A stretch of DNA of 64,000 nt from Ignelater luminosus. Lineage: Eukaryota; Arthropoda; Insecta; Coleoptera; Elateridae. Of this stretch, positions 11,385 through 22,599 are shown piece after piece. The position numbers and the translations under genes are program-made. The notes under the pieces were generated by a model, which was given only the letters and a program-made list of their open reading frames with translations, was not told where the DNA came from and did no database searches. The stretch is from the NCBI GenBank assembly GCA_011009095.1, contig VTPC01008797.1:60258-124257 (forward strand), read 5' to 3'. Numbering within the stretch: the stretch's first letter is position 1; each line of letters begins with the position of its first letter.

Positions 11385-13610
11385 TTCTTTATGATTTTTA
11401 AAATTTGTTTTTTTGCCGTCTCTATACCCAGTTTCCAATTTTTCCTATTATAACACATACCTTAATTTAATTGCCTCGAATCCATTGGTTCTTGAATATT
11501 TTTTCTCCAACTTCTTGATCGTCCTCTTTTTCTTCTCTCCTATGGTACCCATTCTAATATCTTTCTAGGTCATCGATCCTCGTTCATTCGTTTTAAGTGG
11601 CTAAACCGTCACTTGTCTTTTTTTGATGTCTTCTATTATTTTTTTTTCTGTTTTCATATGTTCTCTAATAGTTTCGTTCCTTATACGTTCGAGTCTGGAT
11701 ATCTGGCAGCTTTTTCTCCAGAAGTCCATTTCTGTACTGAGTAGTTTCCTTTTATTTCTTGCTCCTATGTCTTAGACTTCTGCACCGTATATTGTTGGGC
11801 TCTTTACTATACTTTCGTATATTCTTTTCTTTGTTTCCTTTTTTATATCTTTGTCCCATAGGATTGAATTTAGGGATCTAGTGATATTTCTGCCTTTATT
11901 TATTCTTTGTTGTATTTCATCTTCACTATCTCCCTGTTTGTTAAATACAGTTTCCAAATATTTACATTGCTTTACCCCAACAATGTGTTCTTGTTGCAGT
12001 GGTAGGTCTTCAGTCTTGTTTTTTTCCTATTATAATGTATCCTGACATCTGTATTTATAGTTAATCCTACCTGTTGCTAGTGTTCATACAATCTTCTTAT
12101 CATATAGCTTAAGTCATCTTGGTCTTCAGTTATAAACACTTGATCGTCCGCAAAATATATCGTAAACAGGTAGTGATCTCCCACTTTTAATCCCATCTGT
12201 TTTACTGTATTTGTCCGTCCTTCTAGGGCTTGGTCAAGATATATTTTAAAGAGAGTGGGAGAGAGACAGCATCCCTGTCTAAGTCCTTTTGTAGTTTTAA
12301 ATGTCTTTGTAGAATTTTTGCCATTTTCTATTCTGGTATTAGTGGTTTTATATAGCTTCTTAGTTGCTCGTATACGTTTTTCATTTATATCTATGTTTTC
12401 CATTGCCTTCCACATTTGTACTATTGGGATACTATCGTAGGCTTTTTCTAAATCTATTAGGATGATTTGGGTTTCTCTATTTCTTTGTGTTCTTTTTTCC
12501 ATTGCTATCTTTAGGATGAAGAGATTGTCGACTGCGGAACGTCTCGCGCAAAAGCCAGCGTGTTCTTTTGCCTGTTTTGTTTGAATTTCTTGTTCTATTT
12601 CATTTTTTAGTATCCTGGAATATATTCTTCCAGTCGTGCTTATGATTATAATTCCTTTATAGTTCCTGGGATTATTTTTTGGTCCTTTTTTTATCGATGG
12701 TACTTTTGCTCCATTTAGACATCTCTCAAACAATATTTTTAGCATTTCCCATAATTGTAGTAGTCCGTACTTTATTAATTCAGGATACATTCCTCCGGCT
12801 CCAGGCGCTTTTCGAGATTCTGCCTCTTTAATGGCCTCTTCCACTTTGCTTTTATTTAATTCTATTTCTACTTCTGTTTCCCTTTCTTTTTGCATATCTT
12901 CATCCATTTTTTGTATCTCTGTTATGTATTGTGGTCGTCTCTCTTCTCTTAATATTATGTAACCCCCTTTTTTTGGTGTTCTTATATTCTTTACAATTTT
13001 CCACGCTTCCTCCTATTTATTGATCTATGTATTTGAATTTTTTAATCCAAGAGGCATTCTCTCTTTTAATTACTTCTTCTTTTACTTCTATGTTTAGTTC
13101 TTCGCATCGTTGCCGAATCTCTATATTTTACTTGTTTTGTAACAATTTTAAGTAAAGTTGCTGTTTTTCCTCTATTTTCTTCTCGATGTCCTTATTCCAC
13201 CATTCCGGCTTCTTTTCGTTTTCTACGTTTCCTAGTGCGTCTTGTGCTTCTTATTTTATCCATGTCTTTATATGTTTATATTCTTCGTCGCTTGTTTTTG
13301 TTCTTGGCTTAACTTCTGTTCCAGCCTGTTACAGCACAGATATGCTGCACTTTCATGTTGTAGGCTGCCCAAGTTGTATTTTTCTATTTCTGGATCCTAT
13401 GAGGTGTTTTTGTTCTTCTTCTCTTCGGATGTTTTCAGTATGAATGGAATATATATTTTACCGATAACTAAGCAGTGGTCGAATCCGCACTCTATCCCTC
13501 TAAAGGCTCCGAGATTTTGAATGTTAAATTTTGGCTTTTGCCCTGATATTAGGTGGTCTAGAATCGACTTCAATCCGCGTGTATGTTGGTACCATGTAAA
13601 TTTATGGAAG
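11385..13610 (-). pseudogene. LINE (non-LTR retrotransposon), 5'-truncated, nearly intact RT frame
   Basis: The minus strand carries the end of an AP-type endonuclease at 13450-13610 (FTWYQHTRGLKSILDHLISG, with CGFDHCLVIGK for the usual GSDH motif). A basic linker follows. The RT frame of 276 codons at 12907-12077 has RKAPGAGGMYPELIKYG, LIDLEKAYDSIP (motif A), LRQGCCLSPTLFKIYLD (motif B) and FTIYFADDQVFI (motif C, FADD). The C-terminal part (RSLNSILWDKDIKKETKKRI, then HLKRMNEDR...RKILEW, then CYNRKNWKLGIE at 11420-11460) is split by stops. The endonuclease type is the one often annotated as craniofacial development protein 2-like; the LINE clade is not resolved. The 3' end lies against the preceding plus-strand fragment. 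Confidence 0.85.
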
Positions 13611-16199
13611 AAGAAGAATGTGTTATATATTTTTAGTTCGTATTCTTTGCAATTCCATCATGTCTAAAATATTGCACTGCCATAAAGTTTAACAAAATCT
13701 GATTGAGTGTCACAAAAACATACAACCATCGTCAAAAGCGTATTATACAGCTTAAAACAGACAAACAAGTCTAATAAACATGGGTCCAAAACTCAATCGT
13801 TTTCTAGATACAGTAAAGTTTTATTCAAAAATCTTTTGTTGTTTCAATATTTCAGTTACAAGGTGTGAATGAAATTTTTTACATGTTTGTTACTCTAGGT
13901 GTCTACTATTTTACGTAGTTTTGCGTTTGGTATTTTTATCAGAGGTGGAGAAGGCTGCAGGCGGCTAGCTCATTACCCTAAAGAAAATTGTTAGGCCACT
14001 GAAAAATTAGAGTTTTTATTTTCGGAATCAGCAATGTAATTGGCAAAAGCAGTCAGTCTTGTATTTTTCCCTTAGAAGGCGCCATTCTCTAGTGAAACAA
14101 GCATGTAGAAAATTTCATTCCAAATTCTTACCTTGTTCATGAAATATTGCAAAAGCAAGAAATTTTAAATGAAACTTTAACATCGTGCATCGATAAAATG
14201 ATTGAATTTCAATTTCTTGTTTATTTTAAGCTTTAAGCTCTAGCATACACTCTCTACGTATATGATTGTATGTTTTTGCGACACCCTGTACATCAGAAAA
14301 ATCACTTGGATAATCCTAATCAACGCTGCCATTGTTGGACTTTTTATCGCAAATGCGGGTATATTTTGGTTCGATGCGATTATGTATGTAGACAGTCTTT
14401 TTGGAAAGGACCTTTTGAGCTTGCATGCCATCTAATTTTGCAACTGATTCTGCATTACGGTTTTAACCATGAATTTTACTTATACAAGGTAATTGAAAAA
14501 CGGAGCATGTAATTTATTTGATATTCTATGAAACGCCTGCTACTTCTCATGTAAATTATGACTGCAAGGGTCATATATCTACAAAAAAAGTTCTCTTTTT
14601 GTCAACCACGCCACAGAACGCTGTCGAAACCTGAGTGCGCATTAAATTTTATTTTATCGACAGCTCTGTATAAGAAAAATTTATGGTTAAAACAACAATG
14701 ATATTCTTAAAGTTTTTCCCTTCGCAAAATTGTAAAATCAGAAAAAAGATTGCCAGCAGAGTATTCACCAGAAATAACAAAAAATGTTATGTATTGCATT
14801 TTCTGATCATTTTTCTTCAAAATAAAAAGAAGTAAAAAACTCCTGATAAAGAAATTTTTAACTTTAGTTTTAAAAACTCGACTGGTAGAGTTTTATCGCT
14901 ATTGTTGCCTGCTAATCAACGGATATTTTTTACAATTGACATTGACACCTGGACGTTTCTAAACATATTTCTGAACACATGTTAGACAAATATATTTTTG
15001 TAAAAAGAATCGCATTATGTTTTAGTCTAGTTTCGGTCGCGTTTCGAATAAAACGTGTAATAACGTCTTTGGTGACAATTTAAATATTAACGTGATAATC
15101 TAAAACTTAATATATCGCCGGTGTAATTAAATAATTCTAATTAGTGCAAAATATAAAGTGTTTTCGCGTTGATTGTGTTGTGCTTGGGAAACTTTGTGCT
15201 TTGTTTGTTTTCCTGCCCCTATTAGTACAGTCGGATTTTCCTGTTTGGCTGCAGCTTCAACGTAAGTTACTTTATGATTTTATACTACACCAATCCTTAT
15301 TTTATGTGTTTTTTGTATGAGAGGACGTTGGCAATCAAAGTTAAAACAAACAACTCATAAAGTTATAACTAACGAATACTATAAAAAAAAGTTACGTATT
15401 GAAACCTCAGGTGTTGATTCTTGCCGATAGTGATCTGATAATTTATGATTATGAACTTGATTTTGTAATGCTTCTAGAATACGTAACTAAATTATGTTTC
15501 GAAAAATTTAAATTTGAAGTAGTTTTGATAAATCAAATTGTCACCTATATTTGTAATTGCTGTAAAATCCACTAGGAAGATAATATAAGCAGAAGTAGAA
15601 ATTATCATTGAATTCCTTATGATACACATGGACAAGTCACCACCCTGTATATTTAACAAGTAAACTTGTAAAGACTCTATACAGCACCTTTTTGTTATCG
15701 AAAACTGATGGTTAGAGTAAATGAAAGTCGGAGATATTTATGTGAATGTTTTCAAAAAAATTGCTCTGACTTCTGTTTTAAATCACGGCATACGTCAATG
15801 GCGATGGGCGGTAAGATTGAATAACGTTGACATCAAATTTTAAAATTTATAATTTCGTTAATCTATAATTACGGAAAAGTGTAAGATGCACTTAGATGCT
15901 TCCTCATTTGATATTTTTTGAACAAAAAATAATAGCATTTGGATATACATCAGAAGACAGCGGTACTTAAAATTAAACAAATAATGTTACGCTTCTGTGA
16001 AAAATAGAATGCAAACCAATAGGAGTTAATAGAAACGGAAAAAGCTCGAACGAAACATATGTTTGGGAAAATTCCGTTTCTATCATAATTCTTTAAGGCC
16101 ATTTGGTCGTGTCGAATAAAATTTTCTAAACAGACATTCTAAAATATTTTTTAAGATATGTTATAACAAATGTAAAACTATGATTATTTTTTTTATATA
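13611..16199. other. AT-rich noncoding stretch with one possible 5' exon
   Basis: No protein gene is supported in these 2.6 kb. The plus and minus frames at 14240-14512 are short and unmatched. At about 15000-15261 the DNA is less repetitive and ends in a strong splice donor (aacgtaagt, GT at 15262). It might be an untranslated first exon of a plus-strand gene, but no downstream exon was found. A caccctgta terminus-like motif occurs at about 14282 and 15649, as in many insect MITEs. Confidence 0.4.
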
Positions 16200-17996
16200 C
16201 AGTGTTTCCGAAAAGTATGGAATATCCTATATATCTCAGTAAATATGCATTTTATGGAAAAACGTTTTCTATAAAAGTTGTTTAGTGTTTAGTTTTACAT
16301 TACAGGGCAATACCAAATAACTATTTTTTAAAAAAACAAAAGCGCAACAAATAATGGTTCAATTGTTTTTAATAGGAAGGTTTCCCTTTATTGTACTCAT
16401 TTGATAGAGAATGTTTTTCTCTTTTCAAAGATGTAAAACTTTGATACACTTGCATAAGTAAATTTTGATTAAAACGCAAAAAATTGTTTGAAAGTTTATT
16501 TCAATATTCATCTGTTGCGAATTGAAAATTTTGTATAACTACACTCTACAGTTCATAGAAGGTGTTCAAAGTGTGCACCATTTACAGCTTGGCAATGATA
16601 AAGTCGTTTTTCAAATTCGTTTACTGCATTTTGAATGGTTTGCGGTGTGATAGCTCTAATCTCTGTACGAATACGGTCTTTTAGAGTTTCAATATGTTCA
16701 GGCATATCGACATAAATCTTATTTTTGAGATGGCCCCACAGAAAAAAATATAAGTGAACTTAAATCCGGCCAGCGAGCTGGCCATTCTACTGTACCTCGT
16801 CTAAGTATTATCAAGAAACTGTCGGACATTAATTCCGAAATGAGGAGGAGCCCCGTCTTGTTGCAACCATATTCTGTTATGGGGTACATCTGGATCTAGT
16901 TCATTAGGAAATACAGCAGCTAAAGCAGAAACTAAGTCAAATCTTAAAAAATCTAGATAAGCATCCGCTGTTAAATTATGTTCTATAAAAAAGGGTCCCA
17001 AAATTTGGGTTCCAATAATTCCCGCCCAGACATTGACTTTCTGCTGATATTGGGTGTGCCCTTCTACATACCAGCCAGGATTTAGCAAAGACCAGTAGCG
17101 CGTGTTTTGTTTGTTAATGGTACCATTCAAACAAAACGTTGCCTCATCAGTGAAGAGGATATTTTTATGAAAATTTGCATTTTCCTGAAGCCTATGTGTT
17201 ATTTCTTCGCAAAATTGCAATCTTCGATCTAAATCATCTACTAATAATTCTTGAACTATACAAGGTTTATACCGATGCCACTTCTCCTTTCTTCGTGTGC
17301 AGTGGATTTCTTCAAAGTATGTTCACGCGCAATTTGTCGAACAGAAACATGTGGATTTTCCACGACAGCCAACATTATATTCTCACGTTGTTCATTATTT
17401 GGAGCTTTAGGTCTGTCCGTTTTTGGACGATCTTTAACAGAACCCGTCTTATGAAATTTATGCAAAATTTTACTTACAGTAGACTGAGAAATATGGTATT
17501 CGGGGTACACGTTATTAAACAAATTGCAAACTTCCTACTGTGTTCTCCTTCTGTCTGCATATCCCATATTTCTTAAGACGCATTCAATTGTTGCAACAAA
17601 CAAAAGTGTATCACACCGACCATAATGTGACTAGATGATATTGAAAATTTAAAAGATCGCCTCTGGAAAGGTAACAGATGAATAAATAAATGTTTAAGCG
17701 TTATTCAAACAATTTTTTGCGTTTTCATCAAAATTTACTTATGAAAGTGTATCAAAGTTTTACATCTTTGAAAAGAGAAAAACATTCTCTATCAAATGAG
17801 TACAATAAAGGGATACCTTCCCATTAAAAGAAATTGAAGCATTATTCGTTGCGCTTTTGTTTTTTTAAAAAATAGTTATTTGGTATTTCCCTGTAATGTA
17901 AAACTAAACACTAAACAACTTTTATAGAAAACGTTTTTCCATAAAATGCATATTTACTGAGATATATAGGATATTCCATACTTTTCAAACACACTG
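16200..17996 (-). mobile_element. Mariner-superfamily element with ~294-bp terminal inverted repeats
   Basis: The left end (16200-16493, starting cagtgtttccgaaaagtatg) and the right end (17703-17996, ending ccatacttttcaaacacactg) are inverted copies over about 294 bp each, with scattered mismatches. TA dinucleotides flank both ends (16198-16199 and 17997-17998). Between them is a decayed transposase on the minus strand. Most insect mariners have TIRs near 30 bp, so arms this long are unusual. The total length is 1797 bp. Confidence 0.88.
16545..17580 (-). pseudogene. Tc1/mariner-superfamily transposase, frameshifted
   Basis: On the minus strand the N-terminal helix-turn-helix reads ISQSTVSKILHKFHKTGSVK and PHVSVRQIAREHTLKKST (17522-17300). 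A frameshift follows. A 139-codon frame (17220-16801) then holds ILFTDEATFCLNG with the first catalytic Asp, NVWAGIIGTQILGPFFIE, and RIWLQQDGAPPHF with the second. The third catalytic region (EWPARWPDLSSL) and the C-terminus (LWGHLKNKIYVDMPEHIE, ending in FEHLL near 16557) are each in a different frame. At least three frame breaks mean it is inactive. It is distantly similar in layout to the intact transposase at 52010-53095. Confidence 0.85.
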
Positions 17997-19369
17997 TATA
18001 ATGTTTAACCTTTAAAATTGATAAAAACGATTGCAAGATATTTTCCTACGGATTTTAAAAACGGTACAACCTCCAACGAAGATTCTTTGTGTAAAGAGTG
18101 AATTAAGTTAATACTTTGTAACTATCTATTTCTAAAATCAATATATTTTGTCACGAGCGAGTAAAAAAAATAAACACCACTGATTCGGTTGAAAGTAAGG
18201 TCTAAGTTGAAATGCAATTTACGTAATTCCTAATATTATTAACGTGGTATTATTTATATCATAACGTAGTGAAAATACAGGTCTATCAGGTTCTACCATT
18301 TCTACGCACAAAACAAACATAAAAACAGCAATTTTTTGCAAGTTGTAGAAAAATGTACAGCTTTTTACATAAATAATATCGCAGTACATTCTCATAATGA
18401 ATGAATTGATCAAATACACGAAATCTGATTTAGCATTAATTACATAAAATCTGTTTCCTAAGAGCCCATAAGACGACTTTGGATAATTAATATGAAATTA
18501 GATTTCATATATTTAGTTAATTGCTTCATTCAAGAAATGATTTGCGACATTATTTATGCAAAAAGCTGTGCGGCCCTTGTTAAATGTTTTCCTTCCTTAC
18601 TTCTTGCTGTTTCACTTGGTTTACCTCTGTCTACGCCTTGGTTAAAAAAAGCTAGCGTCACCACTAATCTAATGGAATATTTTGTAAATTTTTCTAAATA
18701 AACACAGACCAGAGAATCAGACCAAAGCCCCGATCAAACTATAATTTTTGTTATTCGAGGATTTACCGTAATATCTTAATTTTAAAAACACATAAAAGAA
18801 AATTAAAGAGAAAGGATTTTTGACTAATCTTTATAAGACACCACTGCACTGTAGGTTGTTGGTTACTGTTCAGTATTCGAGAGGGTAGATGACTAGTAAT
18901 AATTTGTTTATATTATGTCAACATTGTGAAGAGAAAAAAAAGTCTTTCGTACACATACAATTAATACAGTCCAATTTTGGTTTAATTAGTTGTTAAAGTT
19001 AATCTCTTAACATAAATCGTGGTCCTTCGAGCCGGATTACATCTGGGGTTGGGAGGTACGAGAAGTAAAACAAGACTCTTACAGCTTTATTTGTACCCAA
19101 GACTTTATTACAGAAGCGGTAATTATTAGGTTTATTAGGTTCTGATGAAATTGGGTTGTAGGCAAGGTTCTATCAGTTCTGGTATTTCATTTATAATGTA
19201 TCATATTAAAACTTTTCTGTTTCTTTACTTGCAATTGCCCGTTTTTCGTGCATTATATCGTAGAGATGCCACAATAATCAAAGGCAAGTAGAACAGTTGC
19301 GATAACGAAAATTAAGATATGGGAGATCCAAATTCCTACTTTTTATGGACATTATCAAAGGTGGTCTAG
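17997..19369. other. AT-rich noncoding stretch with a 75-bp inverted repeat
   Basis: No gene is supported. The only structure found is the inverted repeat at 18357-18431 / 18495-18569 (separate entry). Confidence 0.5.
18357..18569. repeat. Imperfect inverted repeat, two 75-bp arms, 63-bp spacer
   Basis: The arm at 18357-18431, read on the minus strand, aligns without gaps to 18495-18569 on the plus strand, with 57 of 75 bases identical. Both arms end in a shared aaaaagctgt. Both can be read in the same relative frame as a similar peptide (YLINSFIMRMYCDIIYVKSC versus YLVNCFIQEMICDIIYAKSC), and several of the differences are silent or conservative. I do not recognise the peptide. It may be two inverted pieces of an old duplicated exon or of a transposon. 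Confidence 0.62.
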
Positions 19370-19720
19370 TTTTATTGGCAGTTTCAATTCAATTATTGAA
19401 GCCACTAAGATAGTATTAGAATCAGACTATTTCCAAAACAAAAATATACATATTAAAAACAAAACTACGGAACAGTTGTTGCAAACCTTGTACTCAAAGA
19501 ATTAGAGCAAAATGTACTAGAAAATCCGGAAATATTTAAACATATTTTTTTCTTCAAGAGGTATGTAGACGATTGCATATTGCATATTTACCCCTCAATA
19601 TATTCGACACATTATAAATGAATTCAAAAAATTCCATCAAAAACTACAATTCGGTATTAAACACGAACACAAAATAAAATTAATTTTTTAGATATTACAT
19701 AACACAGTGTGGGTATACAA
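19370..19720 (+). pseudogene. Penelope-like reverse transcriptase fragment
   Basis: Plus-strand frames read ATKIVLESDYFQNKNIHIKN, then LVLKELEQNVLENPEIFKHI at 19488-19547. FFFKRYVDDCILHIYP follows with the catalytic YVDD at about 19562. After a frameshift comes EFKKFHQKLQFGIKHEHKIK. The order YVDD, then F-x-x-x-H-x-K-L-Q-F and an I-x-F-L-D-like end is that of Penelope-like elements. It has stops and shifts, is short, and has no GIY-YIG endonuclease that I could find. Confidence 0.62.
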
Positions 19721-21005
19721 GGGAAAATTTTTTTTAATATTGATTTATGAAAACAATTATTCTTCGTGATATTTTTTGCTATCTTTGAAAGTGCCAGTAT
19801 TGTTTTGAAACTATAAAATTTATTTCTAGTAATCTGTAAAAATAAAAAAATTAAAAAGTGATAATTTTCAATAAACAAATTTATTTGAAAGTAAAAGATC
19901 AAAAGTTAGTCTCAATTCCTGATGGCTTTATAACTTCCCCAATTCGCAAGAACTAGCTTCGCAAATCTCCAGTCAATCAATACCAAGCATCGTAGTTAGC
20001 GGTCTTTGCGCTATGATTACATTTGGTAGACCCAGGACTGACTACTCTCACTAAAGTTTTCTGTGGTTTATTTTCTATAGACCACCCTTCGGAGCAGTCT
20101 ACAATTTAACATCGTTCAAGTACATAAATGGAGAACAATACCGAAAATCTCGCTGTTCAAGAAACATCACCAGGGATCAGCCGCTATAGATTCCATGCCC
20201 AGAGAAGTTTTGCAAGCTTGTTCTCAGATTTACGGAAAGTGCGGCCATAGATGTGGACGTAAACGAGTTCTAATGGCCGCAACCTTTCTTTTTATTAAAA
20301 ATATTATTTCTTTATTTTTTAAATTATCAGTTTTCTATTTGGTACCCATGGCCAGTAATGTACGTTTCTTCTACACAAACCACGGAATTTAATTGCTGTC
20401 TATTAAGCTTCTACCAACTTGCAGCATGAAAAGTGCCTTTACGCTGATCCCCGGGTAGGTTTTCACTAATCATCACTTAAGTTCGGAAAACTAGCATGTC
20501 AAAGGATAAAAAAAGTCTTTTGGGCTTCACCTTTTTTTAGATCTCGAAGACTACTCACCTGATTTCGATGTTTTTTGTTTATATGATAGGGACCCTCCAC
20601 TGTTCTTCCATCCCTGACAGGTCGAGAAAACCGTCTGGACTTTGGTGCCCGGAGTCAATTCTAAGCCAACCAAAATTGAGTTTAGCTTCATAGGAATGCA
20701 TAAGGGATGGATGGGATAGGGACTTTTACAAAATATTAAAACGCTATTTGGAATATTCATTCCCACAGTAGCACTATGTATAATAATTACCAAAAAAAGA
20801 TTTCTCCTGCTTGACCGCAGTTGCGGCGTTAGGAAGTTTTCTGATCTGAAGAAAAAGAATTGTAGAAAAAAATGAAGAAGAGTTAGGAGAATGCAGTTTT
20901 GTTATTTGGTTATAGCAGAAAGATTAGAAGCTAAGAAAAAGATACCCAAGACTAAATTTCGATGCTACTTTACTTTGAGGTTCACAGTTGTAATCTCAAG
21001 TAAAT
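19721..21005. other. Noncoding stretch, nothing recognised
   Basis: It contains a less AT-rich patch at 20040-20260 and an 80-codon minus frame at 20551-20793 without known motifs. No gene is supported. Confidence 0.4.
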
Positions 21006-21009
21006 AGTT

Positions 21010-22560
21010 TTATTCGAATTAAACTGTAGAGAATTGTCGATTTCCCATAAAGTGTTGCTTGATAATTCTTTCTGTGGGAAGCTTCTTTAAGTTTGTAGCT
21101 TCTTAACTTTTCTTTGATTATCGTTTTTTTTTTTGTCTCTCTTTTCTTCATTTATCAGCATTGCCATTTTTATCAACTAGTGATCATTATCAATTTTAGC
21201 TTGTCTTATTACCTTTCTTTACTAAATCCCAATTCTGTTTCCGTATTAAGAAATAATCGATTAATGATCTTTGATTTTTACCCTCTCTAGCAAATTTATA
21301 AATCTGCTTATGTCGGGACTTAGAACTTAGTTATTACACAGTCGTTTTCATCACAGAATTTAATCAATCTTACACCATTATTGTTTTTTGTCAATTCTCC
21401 TTCTCTTCTCATCCATTTTTCTACACCAGCATTGTCATTTCGAATTCTTCCATTGAAGTCTCCCATAATAATCAGGTTTGTGTCTGCATTGTCTACTGCT
21501 GTTTGTAGTGAATAATAGAATTTTTCTTTTATCTCTTTCAGTATCTTTTCGTTCGGCACATATACTACTATTACACTTAGTCCAGCTGCCTTTTTCTAAT
21601 GTTATCTCTGCGACTTTAATTCTTCTTTTATTTATGAATTTTTTTTTAATTATACTTTTCACATACTCTTTCCTTATGATTAGTCCTACACCCTTTTTAG
21701 CCTTTTCCTTTTCTTCTACGCCTGGCAAGAAAATCACGTAATCTTTATTTAATTCTTGGATGCCATGTCCTTTCTTTTTTGTTTCTGTTATGCCCAAATA
21801 CGCTATGTCATTTCTCTTCGTTGCCTCTCTATTATCTCTTCTTTCTTATCTTTGCTGCTTCTTACATTCCATACTCCCATTCTTAGTATGAACCTCGTGT
21901 TGTTTGATTCTTCTTCTTTTTTTTGTTCTTTGTATCTGTTCCTTTGTTCGTTTTTCTCGAATCTTCTTTTTTCTCTTTCTAGTCCACTACAATTCTGTTT
22001 CTTACTTTTTTGAAATTTGCTCTTTAACAGTTTGCCCCTTTTGGTACTCCATTTTGATAAGTGATCGTCAATCTCAGGTTTCTTAAAGCTTATTTTTACT
22101 CGCTTTCTTTTAGTCTTTGCCTCTCTTGCGACTTTTCTAATGTTCTTCTGTACTATTTTTCTTCTTTAGTTGAGTCATCATTTATAAACACTCCTCCTAT
22201 TCTTTAACTTATTATGTTTTATTATTTGTATTGTTTTCGTCGTATTTTACAGTTCGACCATGCCAATTTTCTCTCCAATTTTCTTAGCATTTCTTACTTT
22301 TGGCTTTACGTCTAGTTCCTTTTCAATAAAATTTTCCATCTCGATTTTTAAATCATTTTCATCAAAAGTGTCTATTTCTAATCCTTGTATTACTATACTG
22401 TTTCTTCTCTTTTCGCGTTCTAACATTTCTATCTTCTCGCTTAATTTTTCTACTTCTTTCTTCATCTGGCGCTTTTTTTCTTTACGTTCTTTATCTCTCG
22501 GTAATAATTCTTCTGTCCTTTTCTTATTTCTTAAGCTCGTTTATTATTTCATTATTTTTT
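21010..22560 (-). pseudogene. LINE 5' half: ORF1-like coiled coil and AP endonuclease (inverted part)
   Basis: On the minus strand, 22465-22247 encodes a coiled coil followed by a basic ORF1-type segment (VEKLSEKIEMLEREKRRNSI, VIQGLEIDTF, IEKELDVKPKVRNAKKIGEK). Then 21797-21320 encodes the endonuclease of ORF2 in two frames: MGITETKKKGHGIQELNKDY, GVGLIIRKEYVKSI, VPNEKILKEIKEKFYYSL, IIMGDFNGRI with the catalytic Asp/Asn, and NNNGVRLIKFCDENDCVI. The linker can be followed to about 21010. There is one frameshift between the two endonuclease frames. No RT follows on this strand; RT lies on the opposite strand immediately to the right. Confidence 0.8.
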
Positions 22561-22599
22561 CCATCACTCAAAGTAAGATTAAGAAAAAAACATAACCAG

